A stretch of DNA of 64,000 nucleotides from CBDFHB01 sp965250115 (GCA_965250115.1 CBDFNJ010000002.1:2728001-2792000); one strand, 5' to 3'; counted from the first letter of the stretch, positions 14,491 to 23,539 are shown. Notes: generated by a model from the sequence alone, not told the origin. A program made the numbers and translations.

Positions 14491-17400
14491 ATGCCCAGAT
14501 CAAGACGTCAAGTTCATGCCATTGATTTGTCGTACCCGCCTCGCATGAGCCAGTCGACCCGACTGAGGCCGGATGCCGAAGCGGGCCAGTCCCACTCGGC
14601 GGCCCACAGGGACGGCTCTCTCGCTCCTAATCCACCGGTGGGGCTTGTTCCCAAAGACCATCCCCCCAAGCGCAGCCGTCGCGGCTCGGGGGGCGTTCGC
14701 GTGTTGGCCGCCGTCGCGTGTTTAGCCTGGCTGGCCTGGCCGACCGAGGCTTTCGCGCAGGTGACGCTGAACGTGGACGCCGTTGCGGGCGACAACAAGA
14801 TCAACCAGTCGGAGCACAGGAACGGCATCGCCGTCAGCGGCAACACGGGTACGGAAAGCGGCGTGACTGTCGAGGTGACCATCGGCGGCAGAGCGTTGAC
14901 GAGCGTGACCTCCGCGATGAACGCGATGTGGTTGGTGGACGTGGATGCCAGTGCGGACTACATTACCGAAACGAGCGTGGAGCTTTCCGTGACGGCCACC
15001 AAGACCGGGTTTACCAGTGCGACGGTTACCCGGACGCTGCCGGTGGATTTGACGCCGCCGAGTGTGAGTTACACGGCGCCATCGAGTCTCACGGTGAGCG
15101 TTATTATCACGCCGATAGCTCCGACCACGAGCGATACGGATATCGTCTCCTACGCCACTAGCGGCGGTTCCCTGCCGCTGGGACTGGAGTTGAGTGGCGC
15201 GACAGGCATTATCAGCGGCGCGCCGAGGACGGCCAACACCAACACGCAGACGGTGGGGGTGCTGGTCACCGACGACGCCGGCAACGTGGATCGGCCGCAG
15301 ATTACATTCCCGGCGGTTGAGCTCGCATCCGGTGTGACGTTCTCGCCGCAGATACTGATGGTGCTGGAGGGCGGCTCGGTGGGCTACACGGTGGTGCTCA
15401 ACACCCGGCCGACGGACGATGTCACGATCACGGTGACGGGGGTCGGCGACGAGGATCTGAGGGCGACCCCGAATAGTTTGACGTTCACGGACTCAAACTG
15501 GGATACGCCGCAGACGGTGACGGTCTCGGCGGCCGAGGACGCCGACGGCGCGGCCGGCGTCACCAGCTTTCGACACGTCGCGGACAGCCTCGACGGCAGC
15601 TATAAAGGCATTCCGATTGAGGCCGTCCGAGTGACCGAGGACGACAACGACGAAATCAGGGTGACGGTCTGGCCGCAGAGACTGATGGTGCTGGAGGGCG
15701 GCTCGGCGGGCTACACGGTGGTGCTCAACACCCAACCGGAGAGCGATGTCACGGTCGCGGCGACCCTGGACCAACTGAGTGACGACGACCTGACGGTGAG
15801 CTCGGATACGGATATAGATACGGATACAAATTCGGTTACGTTTACGTTCACGGACTCAAACTGGGATACGCCGCAGACGGTGACGGTCTCGGCGGCCGAG
15901 GACGCCGACGAGTCGAACGGTACTGCGACCATCTCGCACAGCGTGGTTAGCATCGACACCTTCGACGACGACTACGCCAACGAGCTCACTATCGATTCGG
16001 TAACGGCCACCGAGGTCGACGCCGAGATTGAACCGGAGGTGGCGATCACCAGTAATGCCACGGGACCGGTGAGCGGCCCGTTCGAAGTGACGATCACCTT
16101 CTCGGAGCCGGTGGAGGGTTTTGAGCGGGAAGATATCAAGATCAGGAACGGGACGGTTGTGGACTTCACCGAGGTGTCATCGAATGAGTATCGAATCACG
16201 ATCACGCCAGCGCAGGCGGGGCGGCCGGTCGCGATCACCATCTCCGAGAACGTCGCCGAGGACGGGCACGGCAACGGCAACCAGGCGGTCTTTTTCCTCA
16301 TTGGGGTCGTCCTTCAGGTGAGCTACGAGGAGGAGAGCTACACGGCAACCGAAGGTGGGGAGACGGTGACGGTGACGGTGAAGCTGAGCCTGGGCTGGGA
16401 GGAGGAGTTGGCGATCCCGATCCGGGTGAGGCGGCCGGAGACGACGGAAGTCAGCGACTATACGGTAGAGGGTTTGGAGGGTTGGGAAGCCGAGGAGGGA
16501 GTCGGCAAGCTCATCATTGGGGCCGGGGAAACAGAAGGGAGTTTCAAGATCCAGGCTAACTCCGACGGGGACGGGGACGACGAGACGGTGGAGCTGGGAT
16601 TTGGGGAACTGCCGAAGAGAGTGAAGGCAGGGAAACCGGCCAAGGCGACGGTGACGCTCAAGGACAAGGGACTGGTGGAGCTGAAGGTGAGCTTTGGGCA
16701 GGCGGAGTATCAGATTAAGGAAGGCCATCAGGCCGACATCGAGGTGACCATCTCACCAGCGGCGGTCCGGCGGGTGGAAGTCCCTCTGGAGGTGGCGCTC
16801 GAAGGAGGGGCGACGCCCGAGGACTATAGCGGGGTGCCGGCGTCGGTGGTGTTCGAGGAAGGCGAGAGTCAAGGGACGATTTCCGTCGAGGCCCTGGCGG
16901 ATGAGGAGAACGACCCTGGGGAGGGGATTGTGCTGAGCTTGGGCGGGTTGCCGGAGGCGGTGAGTGCGGGCGATCCCTCCTCGACCCAGGTACATTTCAG
17001 GCAGCAGCGCACAGCGGAGCAGTTCTCGCGGACGCTGGAGGTGATGCTGGCGGTGATTGCGCGATCGACGGCCGAGAGCGCGCAGACGGCCATCGAGGGT
17101 CGATTTGAGCGGCATCGTCAGTTGAGTCGGATGGGGTCATCGGGTGGGGCGATGCAGGCGCCGAAGCCGGGGACTAGCGAGGCGGCCAGAGGGGGCGCAC
17201 CGGCGAGTAGTCACAGCGGCACGGGTCTGGGCCCGGAAGAGTCGGCGGGGGTTGGCAGAGGGAGCATCGATGATACCGGCAGCAGAGGAGAAGAAGGCCC
17301 GGTGGAGCCGGGCGCTTGGGTTACGGCCAAGACCAGACCAGCGACGGGATGGGGTTGGGACTTGGAGAGTCAGCAAAGAGGGACTCAGGGATCTTGGCTG

Positions 17401-19578
17401 CGAAATTTTTCCCTGGGTGGGTTGGGGAGCATAGCCCGCTCCGGCCAGACCCACTCGGGGGTCTCTACCGGCTACGGCATGGGGCCGAGTGGGACAGGCC
17501 TGCCTGTCGCATTGGGAGGGCAGCCAGGTTACGGTCAGAATCGATTCCAGGGTACGGGGACCAGGGACTCATCGCTGAGACCGGGATCGACCGAGTTCTC
17601 GGGAATGAGGGGTGGAGGGAGTCTTTTGGAATCGATGCTCTCTCGGACCTCCTTCGAGCTGTCGCTGGGAGAGCAGGAGAAAGAGAAAGGAAAGAACTGG
17701 GTACCGGTGTTGTGGGTTCAGGGGGACCTGCTGCGCTTCAACGGGGACTTGACGCGGCTCGGTATGAACTATCGGGGTGGCCTGAAGGCCGCTCACGTCG
17801 GCCTGGACCTCTATGCCAACGATCAGATGCTCTCCGGGCTGTCGTTCATGCGCAGCTGGGGAGACATGGATTACACCGACGATGGGCTCGATGGAGTGCT
17901 AGATAGTCGCATGAACACAGTTCACCCTTATCTGTACTGGCAGCCGAACGAACGGGTGAGCGTGTGGGGCATTGGAGGCTTGGGGAGAGGTCAAGTGGAT
18001 GTCACAGAGCCGAGCCGGACTCACGACTTCGATGCCGACTTTCGGATGTTCGCCGGGGGAGTGAGGTCGGTGCTGACGCGGCGGGGCAACAATGAATGGG
18101 GTCTGCGTGCCGACGCCTTCACGGCGCAAATCGAGACCGACGCCTCGGAGGGCATCGCCCAGGTGAGCGGTGAGGCCCACCGGGGCCGGTTGATGCTGGA
18201 ATGGGTGCACGACAGGGAGCTGTCAGCAGGGCGATCACTGAACCTGAAGGCGGAGGCGGGCGGGCGTTTCGACGGAGGCGATGCGGAACGTGGCAGCGGC
18301 GTGGAAACCGGTGTCGGTCTGGGGTACCTGGATGCGAACCGTGGACTGGACGTGTCGCTGCACGGCCGGGTGCTGGTGGTGCATGAAAGCGACTACCGGG
18401 ACTGGGGAGTGGGCGTGCAGGCGAGCTGGGACCCGGGGGAGAAACAGCGCGGCTTTAGGGTGTCGGTGAACTCCTCGCTGGGCCAGGACGGAGGTGGCCG
18501 GACGACGCTGTGGGACAACGCGGATGCCGTCATGCACCCAGCGAGGATGGGGGCGATGGGGATAGGTTCCCAGTACCGGATGGAAAGCGAGGTGGCCTAC
18601 GCCGGCCTGGAGGCGCGGGGCGTACCGGGTCTGCTGACGCCGTATAGCCGGCTGCGACAGGCCGGACAGGGTCGGGAACTGGCCTTGGGCACCCAGTGGA
18701 GCCTGCCGACTCGCTCGCAGCAGGCGCTGCCATTGATGTTGGAGTTAGAAGCCATGAGGCGGGAGAACAGAACGGGTCCGGCTGATCTAGGGGTGTTACT
18801 GCGAGTGTCGATCCCCTTGGGCGGCTCGCGGGATGTCATCTCCGGCCGGGACCGCGTTTCCACCCAAGCGCCCGATCCGAAATTGATTCCGCGCGGGATT
18901 GCCGAGTCTGAAGCCGACGGGCCGCAGCCCACCGCCGCTAATATAAAACTACCCGCCGAGCCAGTCAGCGCCCCACAACCGGATGCGAATCTACCACCCG
19001 AACCAGCGACGCCCGAGGCGGCCTTGCCTGCTTCGCAGCCCGCGCAAGCTTCGGCCCAGCCCCAAGGCTCGGCACCTCCATCAACAACCACTGCACCGGC
19101 CAGAGGAGAAGAGCGCGTAGTCAACGTCCAGCCGACGCCACAGCCAGGTGCGAGAACGACGACGCAGCCCCAGTCCGCGGCATCCCCGACGCAAACCGCC
19201 GAGTTGCAAGCCCAGGTGACACCGCAGCAGCTTAAGCCTCGTCGCCAATCACCGCCCGCCGTGACTCCATCCGACTCATCGGCTCCCACGGTTTTGCCAA
19301 GCGGAGGCATGGTCGTTCAAGTGGGCGCTTTTAGGAGTGCGGAGAGGGGTGCACGGCTTACCGACGAGCTACGGCAAAAAGGTCATGCCGCGATCACGAT
19401 CACGATCGGCGGCAGCGACTATCACCGCGTAGTAGTCGGGCCATTCCCCAGCCGGAGCGACGCCGCCAGCGCCCAATCGCAGCTAGAACAACAAGGCTAC
19501 CAAGGAATATACCTTCGAGCTGACTTTTGGGACCGCCTGGACCCTGTCCGATCGCGCACAGCAGGCCCTGCTTTTTAG
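14491..19578 (+). CDS. Giant Calx-beta/autotransporter-like outer-membrane protein with C-terminal SPOR domain
   Basis: The protein has 1695 residues. A long basic leader precedes a signal core at about 70-90 (VRVLAAVACLAWLAW, cleavage after AFAQ). The passenger has Ig/cadherin-like repeats (about 95-280), two near-identical modules with MVLEGGS(V/A)GYTVVLNT and FTDSNWDTPQTVTVSAAED (about 285 and 395), an Ig-like module (about 515-605) and two Calx-beta-like modules (about 610-840; YTATEGGETVTVTV, YQIKEGHQADIEVTI). A helical linker and low-complexity Gly/Ser region follow. Residues about 1070-1446 form an autotransporter-type beta-barrel (WVQGDLLRFNGD ... LGVLLRVSIPLGG). A Pro/Ala/Gln-rich linker (1450-1605) then leads to a SPOR domain (1607-1684; MVVQVGAFRSAERGARL, HRVVVGPFPSR). 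It is likely a surface adhesin whose tail binds peptidoglycan. It is intact amid broken genes. Confidence 0.85.
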   Translation: MPRSRRQVHAIDLSYPPRMSQSTRLRPDAEAGQSHSAAHRDGSLAPNPPVGLVPKDHPPKRSRRGSGGVRVLAAVACLAWLAWPTEAFAQVTLNVDAVAGDNKINQSEHRNGIAVSGNTGTESGVTVEVTIGGRALTSVTSAMNAMWLVDVDASADYITETSVELSVTATKTGFTSATVTRTLPVDLTPPSVSYTAPSSLTVSVIITPIAPTTSDTDIVSYATSGGSLPLGLELSGATGIISGAPRTANTNTQTVGVLVTDDAGNVDRPQITFPAVELASGVTFSPQILMVLEGGSVGYTVVLNTRPTDDVTITVTGVGDEDLRATPNSLTFTDSNWDTPQTVTVSAAEDADGAAGVTSFRHVADSLDGSYKGIPIEAVRVTEDDNDEIRVTVWPQRLMVLEGGSAGYTVVLNTQPESDVTVAATLDQLSDDDLTVSSDTDIDTDTNSVTFTFTDSNWDTPQTVTVSAAEDADESNGTATISHSVVSIDTFDDDYANELTIDSVTATEVDAEIEPEVAITSNATGPVSGPFEVTITFSEPVEGFEREDIKIRNGTVVDFTEVSSNEYRITITPAQAGRPVAITISENVAEDGHGNGNQAVFFLIGVVLQVSYEEESYTATEGGETVTVTVKLSLGWEEELAIPIRVRRPETTEVSDYTVEGLEGWEAEEGVGKLIIGAGETEGSFKIQANSDGDGDDETVELGFGELPKRVKAGKPAKATVTLKDKGLVELKVSFGQAEYQIKEGHQADIEVTISPAAVRRVEVPLEVALEGGATPEDYSGVPASVVFEEGESQGTISVEALADEENDPGEGIVLSLGGLPEAVSAGDPSSTQVHFRQQRTAEQFSRTLEVMLAVIARSTAESAQTAIEGRFERHRQLSRMGSSGGAMQAPKPGTSEAARGGAPASSHSGTGLGPEESAGVGRGSIDDTGSRGEEGPVEPGAWVTAKTRPATGWGWDLESQQRGTQGSWLRNFSLGGLGSIARSGQTHSGVSTGYGMGPSGTGLPVALGGQPGYGQNRFQGTGTRDSSLRPGSTEFSGMRGGGSLLESMLSRTSFELSLGEQEKEKGKNWVPVLWVQGDLLRFNGDLTRLGMNYRGGLKAAHVGLDLYANDQMLSGLSFMRSWGDMDYTDDGLDGVLDSRMNTVHPYLYWQPNERVSVWGIGGLGRGQVDVTEPSRTHDFDADFRMFAGGVRSVLTRRGNNEWGLRADAFTAQIETDASEGIAQVSGEAHRGRLMLEWVHDRELSAGRSLNLKAEAGGRFDGGDAERGSGVETGVGLGYLDANRGLDVSLHGRVLVVHESDYRDWGVGVQASWDPGEKQRGFRVSVNSSLGQDGGGRTTLWDNADAVMHPARMGAMGIGSQYRMESEVAYAGLEARGVPGLLTPYSRLRQAGQGRELALGTQWSLPTRSQQALPLMLELEAMRRENRTGPADLGVLLRVSIPLGGSRDVISGRDRVSTQAPDPKLIPRGIAESEADGPQPTAANIKLPAEPVSAPQPDANLPPEPATPEAALPASQPAQASAQPQGSAPPSTTTAPARGEERVVNVQPTPQPGARTTTQPQSAASPTQTAELQAQVTPQQLKPRRQSPPAVTPSDSSAPTVLPSGGMVVQVGAFRSAERGARLTDELRQKGHAAITITIGGSDYHRVVVGPFPSRSDAASAQSQLEQQGYQGIYLRADFWDRLDPVRSRTAGPAF

Positions 19579-19684
19579 GCACGAGACGGGAGAGCAGAAA
19601 GGATCGGACTGATATGGGCGTGTCACTGCGCCTGTCGATGCGCTTCTGAGGGACACTACATAACGGGACATGCAAAGGCCGGAT

Positions 19685-20222
19685 TCAAGGGGTCGTCGCA
19701 ACACGTCCTCATTGGTGTGAGAGTAGCAGTTCGTTGAAAACTTCGGAGGGGGTCCTCCAACTGAGAGTTTTCCGCGGTCGGCGGTCGGGTGTGGCCGCGA
19801 CAGCAGCGATGTCGCTAGCGCTGTGCCTACTGAGGTCAGTACCTTTTGGGAAGTACTGGCGCAGCAGGCCGTTGGTGTTTTCGTTCGTAGCCCGCTGCCA
19901 CGGACTGCGGGGGTCGCAGAAGAATACTTGCAGCCCGCTGTCGATACGCAGTTGGGCGTGCTGGGCCATCTCTGCGCCTTGGTCCCAGGTCAGTGACCGA
20001 CGCAGCTGATCAGGGAGCGTTGCAATCGTCGAAGTGATCGCATCCCGTACGGCTTCGGCACGATGCCCCGCTAGAGCAGGACCGTTCTTGATCCGGAGTC
20101 GGCCATGTTCGGCCTGGCGGGGCAGGTGGAGCAACATCGTGAATCGGGTGGTACGTTCGACCAATGTGCCGATTGCGGAGCTGCCAAGTCCGATGATCAG
20201 GTCGCCCTCCCAGTGTCCAGGA
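19685..20222 (-). mobile_element. IS30-family element, 3' fragment
   Basis: The left end has the IS30-type inverted repeat (AAGGGGTCGTCGCAACAC at about 19687-19704), just past the transposase stop. The element breaks off at about 20222, where an integrase fragment on the other strand begins. It therefore has only one end. Confidence 0.75.
19709..20222 (-). pseudogene. IS30-family transposase, C-terminal catalytic fragment
   Basis: The coding sequence from VPGHWEGDLIIGLGSSAIG through TLVERTTRFTMLLHLPRQ, RRSLTWDQGAEMAQHAQLRI and SPWQRATNENTNGLLRQYFP to NELLLSHQ is the DDE catalytic domain of IS30 transposases. The two Asp and the Glu (in TNENTNG) are all present. The N-terminal DNA-binding half is absent; an open frame extends further but only as a shadow of the opposite-strand integrase fragment. 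A matching N-terminal half is at 10111-10371. Confidence 0.88.
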
Positions 20223-20362
20223 ACCGCTCGGTGCGCGTGCTGAAGGACGCGGAGCTCCCCGCCTTTCGCGTGTACGACTGCCGGCATACGTTTGCAAGCC
20301 GGCTTCTCGCCGCGGGAGCGCCAATCTCGTACGTGGCCGCGCAGCTTGGCCACGCAAGACCG
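20223..20362 (+). pseudogene. Tyrosine recombinase, C-terminal fragment
   Basis: The plus-strand frame reads VLKDAELPAFRVYDCRHTFA, then SRLLAAGAPISYVAAQLGHA. This is the H-x-x-R / LGH part of a phage-type integrase, with Tyr replacing the first His of the box. It differs in sequence from the integrase at 2680-3929, so it comes from another element. The catalytic Tyr end is replaced by ADOP permease sequence after about 20362, and the upstream part by IS30. Confidence 0.75.
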
Positions 20363-20900
20363 AGCGCGAGAAGTGGCCAATGATTCTCGGCGTCACGCCC
20401 GACTACTTCCGCGTCCTCGGGGTTCCGCTCCATCTCGGCCGGGAGTTCACGTATCGAGATCGCTATCCCGAGACGGCGGACGTCGTCGTCAATGCCCGGC
20501 TCGCTGAGAGTGCGTGGCCCGGCGAAGATCCCATCGGAAAACGCTTGAAATTCGGCGGAGCAGACTCCGAAAATCCGTGGTTCACCGTGGTCGAGGTAGC
20601 GGGCGATGCACGGCTGGTGGGGTTGGCGCTCGAAGAGCAAGAAGGGATGTTCATGCCTTTGCTGCGGACGGACCTTACGCTGTCGTTCGTGCAGCTGGCC
20701 GTGAGAACGCGCTCCGAGCCGGCCGGCGCCGTCGCTACGATCCGTGATGCGATTTGGGAGATCGACGAAGAGCTGCCGATGAGCGACGTCCAAACGATGG
20801 ACGAGCTCGTTTCTGAAAACATTTCCCGACCCCGATTCAACCTGGCGGTCCTGGGAGTGTTCGCGGGGGTGGCGATCGTCCTGGCGACGATAGGTGTCTA
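20363..20900 (+). pseudogene. ADOP-type ABC permease, second periplasmic domain fragment
   Basis: The fragment reads WPMILGVTPDYFRVLGVPLH, LGREFTYRD, VVVNARLAESAWPGEDPIGK, then MDELVSENISRPRFNLAVLG and a transmembrane start FAGVAIVLATIGVY. These are hallmarks of the second MacB-like periplasmic domain and following FtsX helix of ADOP permeases. The gene is cut on the left by integrase DNA and on the right, at GVY, by an IS21-like end. It could belong with the N-terminal fragment at 8984, but this cannot be shown. Confidence 0.85.
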
Positions 20901-20901
20901 C

Positions 20902-20986
20902 TGTCAACGCCGGTCAGAAACTGCACATTCGTGGCGGGTGAAAATTGCACACTCGACCTGCGGGTGACGAACCCTAAGGCGTCGTT
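20902..20986. mobile_element. IS21-family end remnant
   Basis: The sequence begins TGTCAACGCCGGTCAGAAAC. It has two related units, AAACTGCACATTCG...GCGGGTGA (20918-20940) and AAAATTGCACACTCG...GCGGGTGA (20941-20966). Multiple short repeats of this AACTGCACA/AATTGCACA kind mark IS21-family termini. No istA/istB follows; the element is cut at 20987 by copy B of the IS3 element. Confidence 0.6.
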
Positions 20987-21163
20987 TGAGGTGGACCCCC
21001 TTCTTCAGACCAAAAAAGAGCGCTGCTAAGGTGGAGCCTGCCCAGTTGAAAATGTCGTAATGATGCCCGGAGGTGACCGAAGGGAGCCTCCGGAAAGTGA
21101 GTCTGGGGGGCGACAGCCACCCGTTCGTCGGCCTGCTCGTCGTCACCGTTTGCATCATCTTAC

Positions 21164-22033
21164 TCAAGCGACCTCGCCGAGCAACCCATCGTAGAAGCTC
21201 GCGGGCGTTTGATAGCCTAGCGCGGTGTGCGGACGCTCGTCATTGTAGAAATCGATGTAGCGAGCGATCCCCTCGCGAGCCGCCTGCACATTGTCGTAGG
21301 CGTATAGGTAGACCTCCTCATATTTCAGCGAGCGCCAAAGTCGCTCGATGAAGATGTTGTCGATGCATCGGCCCTTGCCATCCATGCTGATCTTGATCCC
21401 GTGCTCGAGTACAACGCTGGTCAACTCCTCCGAGGTGAACTGAGAACCCTGGTCCGTGTTGAAGATCTCCGGGCAACCGTAGCGTGCCAGCGCCTCTTGC
21501 AGAGCCTCCACGCAGAACGTCGTCTCCAGCGTGTTCGACACACGCCACGCCAGCACCCGCCGCGAATGCCAATCGATGATCGCGACCAGGAAGACGAAGC
21601 CCCGCGCCATCGGGATGTAGGTTATGTCGGCGGCCCACACCTGGTTGACCCGGGAGACCTCCAGATTCCTCAGTAAATACGGGTAGACGGCGTGCTCCGG
21701 TGCTGGCTTGCTCGTATTCGGCTTGGGCGCGGTGCTCTCGAGGCCCATCACTCGCATCAGCCGCTGCACCCGCTTGCGGTTCACGTTGAATCCTTGCCCC
21801 TTGAGCGTGCGCGTCATCATGCGGCTGCCAAAGAACGGATGCTTCAGATGGAGCTCGTCCATCCGGCGCATCAACGCGAGCTCGTCCTCATCGGGATCGA
21901 CAGGATCGTAGTAAAGACTCGACCGATTCACGGCCAGCAGCTCGCACTGCCGGCGCATCGACAACGCGGCGTTGGACTCGACCAACGTCCGACGCGCCGT
22001 CATCGCAATCGACCGAGCCCTCGTGACAAAAAA
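21164..22033 (-). CDS. IS3-family transposase OrfB (copy B)
   Basis: The readable protein is the same as the copy A OrfB over the catalytic part: DITYIPMARG, FNTDQGSQF, CIDNIFIERLWRSLK. It uses the same -1 slippery T_TTT_TTG at 22028-22033. The DDE residues are intact, so copy B is also potentially active. Confidence 0.9.
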   Translation of the reverse strand, partial: FFVTRARSIAMTARRTLVESNAALSMRRQCELLAVNRSSLYYDPVDPDEDELALMRRMDELHLKHPFFGSRMMTRTLKGQGFNVNRKRVQRLMRVMGLESTAPKPNTSKPAPEHAVYPYLLRNLEVSRVNQVWAADITYIPMARGFVFLVAIIDWHSRRVLAWRVSNTLETTFCVEALQEALARYGCPEIFNTDQGSQFTSEELTSVVLEHGIKISMDGKGRCIDNIFIERLWRSLKYEEVYLYAYDNVQAAREGIARYIDFYNDERPHTALGYQTPASFYDGLLGEVA

Positions 22034-22287
22034 TCCCGCTCCACCGTCAGCTCCCCGATCTTCTGCAGCAGTTCCGCCTCCCGGATGGACGCATCCCCGC
22101 CGCCGTTTTCTTCCCACTCGAACGCCCGTGAGACGTTCTCCAGAAGCTGACCCTTCCACTTGTAGATCTGGTTCGCGTGAACCTTGTGGCGCCGCGCTAG
22201 CTCCGCCACCGTCTCTTGCTCGCGTAGCGCCGCCAACGCGACTTTGGCCTTGAAGGCCGGGCTGTGTTTCGTTCGTCTTTCGCTCAT
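22000..22287 (-). CDS. IS3-family OrfA (copy B)
   Basis: This is a 95-residue HTH and leucine-zipper protein identical to copy A except for Arg instead of Cys in ELARRHKVHANQ. It overlaps OrfB, with which it is joined by frameshifting. Confidence 0.9.
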   Translation of the reverse strand: MSERRTKHSPAFKAKVALAALREQETVAELARRHKVHANQIYKWKGQLLENVSRAFEWEENGGGDASIREAELLQKIGELTVERDFLSRGLGRLR

Positions 22288-22365
22288 TTTTCTCTGCTCC
22301 TTTTACGATGGAGCAGGCTCTTTTTTCCACCTTAACCCCTGGTCTAAAAAACGGGGTCCACTTCA

Positions 22366-22835
22366 AACCCCCAGCCTTCGGTCGCGTAGCGGAACTCGCG
22401 AAGAATGCGCATCGATCCGCGGTCGTAGATGAAGCCTACGTGGGACTTCCAGGTGAGCTGGAAAATGCGCTGGCCGAAGACGGCGATGCCTTCGCCCCAG
22501 AACTCGGGAAGGAGGCGGCGTTCATCGAGAACCCGCCCCGTCTCGAGCTCGACTTTCCGGAGTGCCGACGTGCCGTACCCGCTGACGCCTTCGTACAGCA
22601 CGCCGTTGTGGTAGACCAGGCCTTGAGTATAGGCGCCGCGATCGTGAGGATAGACGTTGACCACGCGGTAGTTGTAGTAGGCAGGAACGCCGTCGTCCAG
22701 GGCGGGCGCCGCCGCCTGGGGTGGCGGAGACCCGGCGGGTGGGGCCTCGGGTGACGAGGAGACGGAGTCGTTTCTGCAGAACACCGTTGTCAGCATCAGC
22801 ACGGATGTCATTATCAGGGTGAACCTGCCGGCCAT
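22366..22835 (-). pseudogene. Glutaminyl-peptide cyclotransferase, N-terminal fragment
   Basis: From the start at 22835 the protein opens with an export signal (MAGRFTLIMTSVLMLTTVFC) and a Pro/Ala linker. It then matches the plant/bacterial-type glutamine cyclotransferase family (PF05096): NVYPHDRGAYTQGLVYHNGV, LYEGVSGYGTSALRKVELET, EFWGEGIAVFGQRIFQLTWK, ATEGWGFEV. This five-bladed propeller enzyme converts N-terminal Gln to pyroglutamate in the periplasm. The IS3 copy B truncates it after about 155 residues of some 260. It is divergent from the pepQ fragment, with an 85-bp promoter gap between them. Confidence 0.85.
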
Positions 22836-22920
22836 CACAGGCATATAGCCGACGCGGCAGGAACATGTCAAACGACCCGGTCGGCAGCGCAAGTTGTGCC
22901 AGGTTATGTAAGATGAGCGC

Positions 22921-23042
22921 ATGGACCTCACGAAACTCTTCCAAAGCCACATCGCGGAGCGGCAAAGCGCGGTAGAAAAGGATCTTGCGGCTGCGGGATA
23001 CGACGCGCTCGTTCTGTCGAGCGGCGCCCCGTATAACTATTG
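22921..23042 (+). pseudogene. pepQ: Xaa-Pro dipeptidase (PepQ-like), N-terminal fragment
   Basis: ATG 22921 opens about 41 residues: MDLTKLFQSHIAERQSAVEK, then DLAAAGYDALVLSSGAPYNY. This is the characteristic N-terminus of PepQ-type proline dipeptidases (a helix followed by 'DALLIHSG'-like sequence). The truncated IS1595 copy begins at 23043 and ends it; no metal-binding C-terminal domain is present in the window. The neighbouring, divergent glutaminyl cyclase is also cut, so this two-gene locus has been destroyed from both sides. Confidence 0.72.
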
Positions 23043-23329
23043 GGGCTGTCCTAGCTAAGCAGATTGCTTAGGGTAGGATGGGAATATGTACAAACGGCGT
23101 AGTCGGCTGAGCAAGGCGAAGCGGGATCGGTTGGTGGAGCACTTCGTTGCCGGGACGACAGCACGGGCGGCGGCTGAGCTTGTCGGGGTTCATCGGAACA
23201 CGGCCGCTTCGTTCTATACACGGATTCGCACGGTGATTGCCGAGGAGACGCAGAAAGCCTCTCCGGTTTGCGGCGAAATCGAAGTGGACGAGAGTTACTT
23301 TGGTGGTCGCCGCCAGGGCAAACGCGGTC
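23043..23329 (+). mobile_element. IS1595-family element, 3'-truncated copy
   Basis: The left end and the first 80 or so transposase codons match the complete copy at 13395-14116, with small differences in the leader. Identity stops abruptly at CGCGGTC (23329). The transposase frame (from 23086) runs out at 23337 without a catalytic core. The 210 bp after it are unassigned. Confidence 0.88.
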
Positions 23330-23539
23330 CCGAATGAGCCGGTCTACGAACCGCCAAGGAAGCGTCGCCGAGCCCGAAGTCTGGTTCCGCATCGTCCACG
23401 TGGCCCTCGACGTCGGCAACGGCCCGCCCTAAGGGCGCCTACCGCGAACAGGCGGTCGAGATCGCCCTGGGGCCGGCCCAAGGAGGCGTTCGAAAACGGC
23501 AACATCGGCACCCTGACGCGCCGGGTGGCCGCCGACTAG

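Larger units (their letters stand above)
20987..22365 (-). mobile_element. IS3-family element, copy B
   Basis: This is nearly identical to copy A (11180-12559) along its whole length, with the same TGAGGTGGACCCC / TGAAGTGGACCCC ends. The flanking bases differ (GTT on the left, AAC on the right), so there is no target duplication. Flanking DNA was therefore exchanged or deleted after insertion, perhaps by recombination with another copy. The right flank interrupts the glutaminyl-cyclase gene. Confidence 0.9.

Noticed and set aside
20223..20380. N-terminal extension of the IS30 catalytic ORF on the minus strand
   Set aside because: That stretch is antisense to the integrase fragment (DCRHTFASRL... 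LGHA), which is the real coding remnant.
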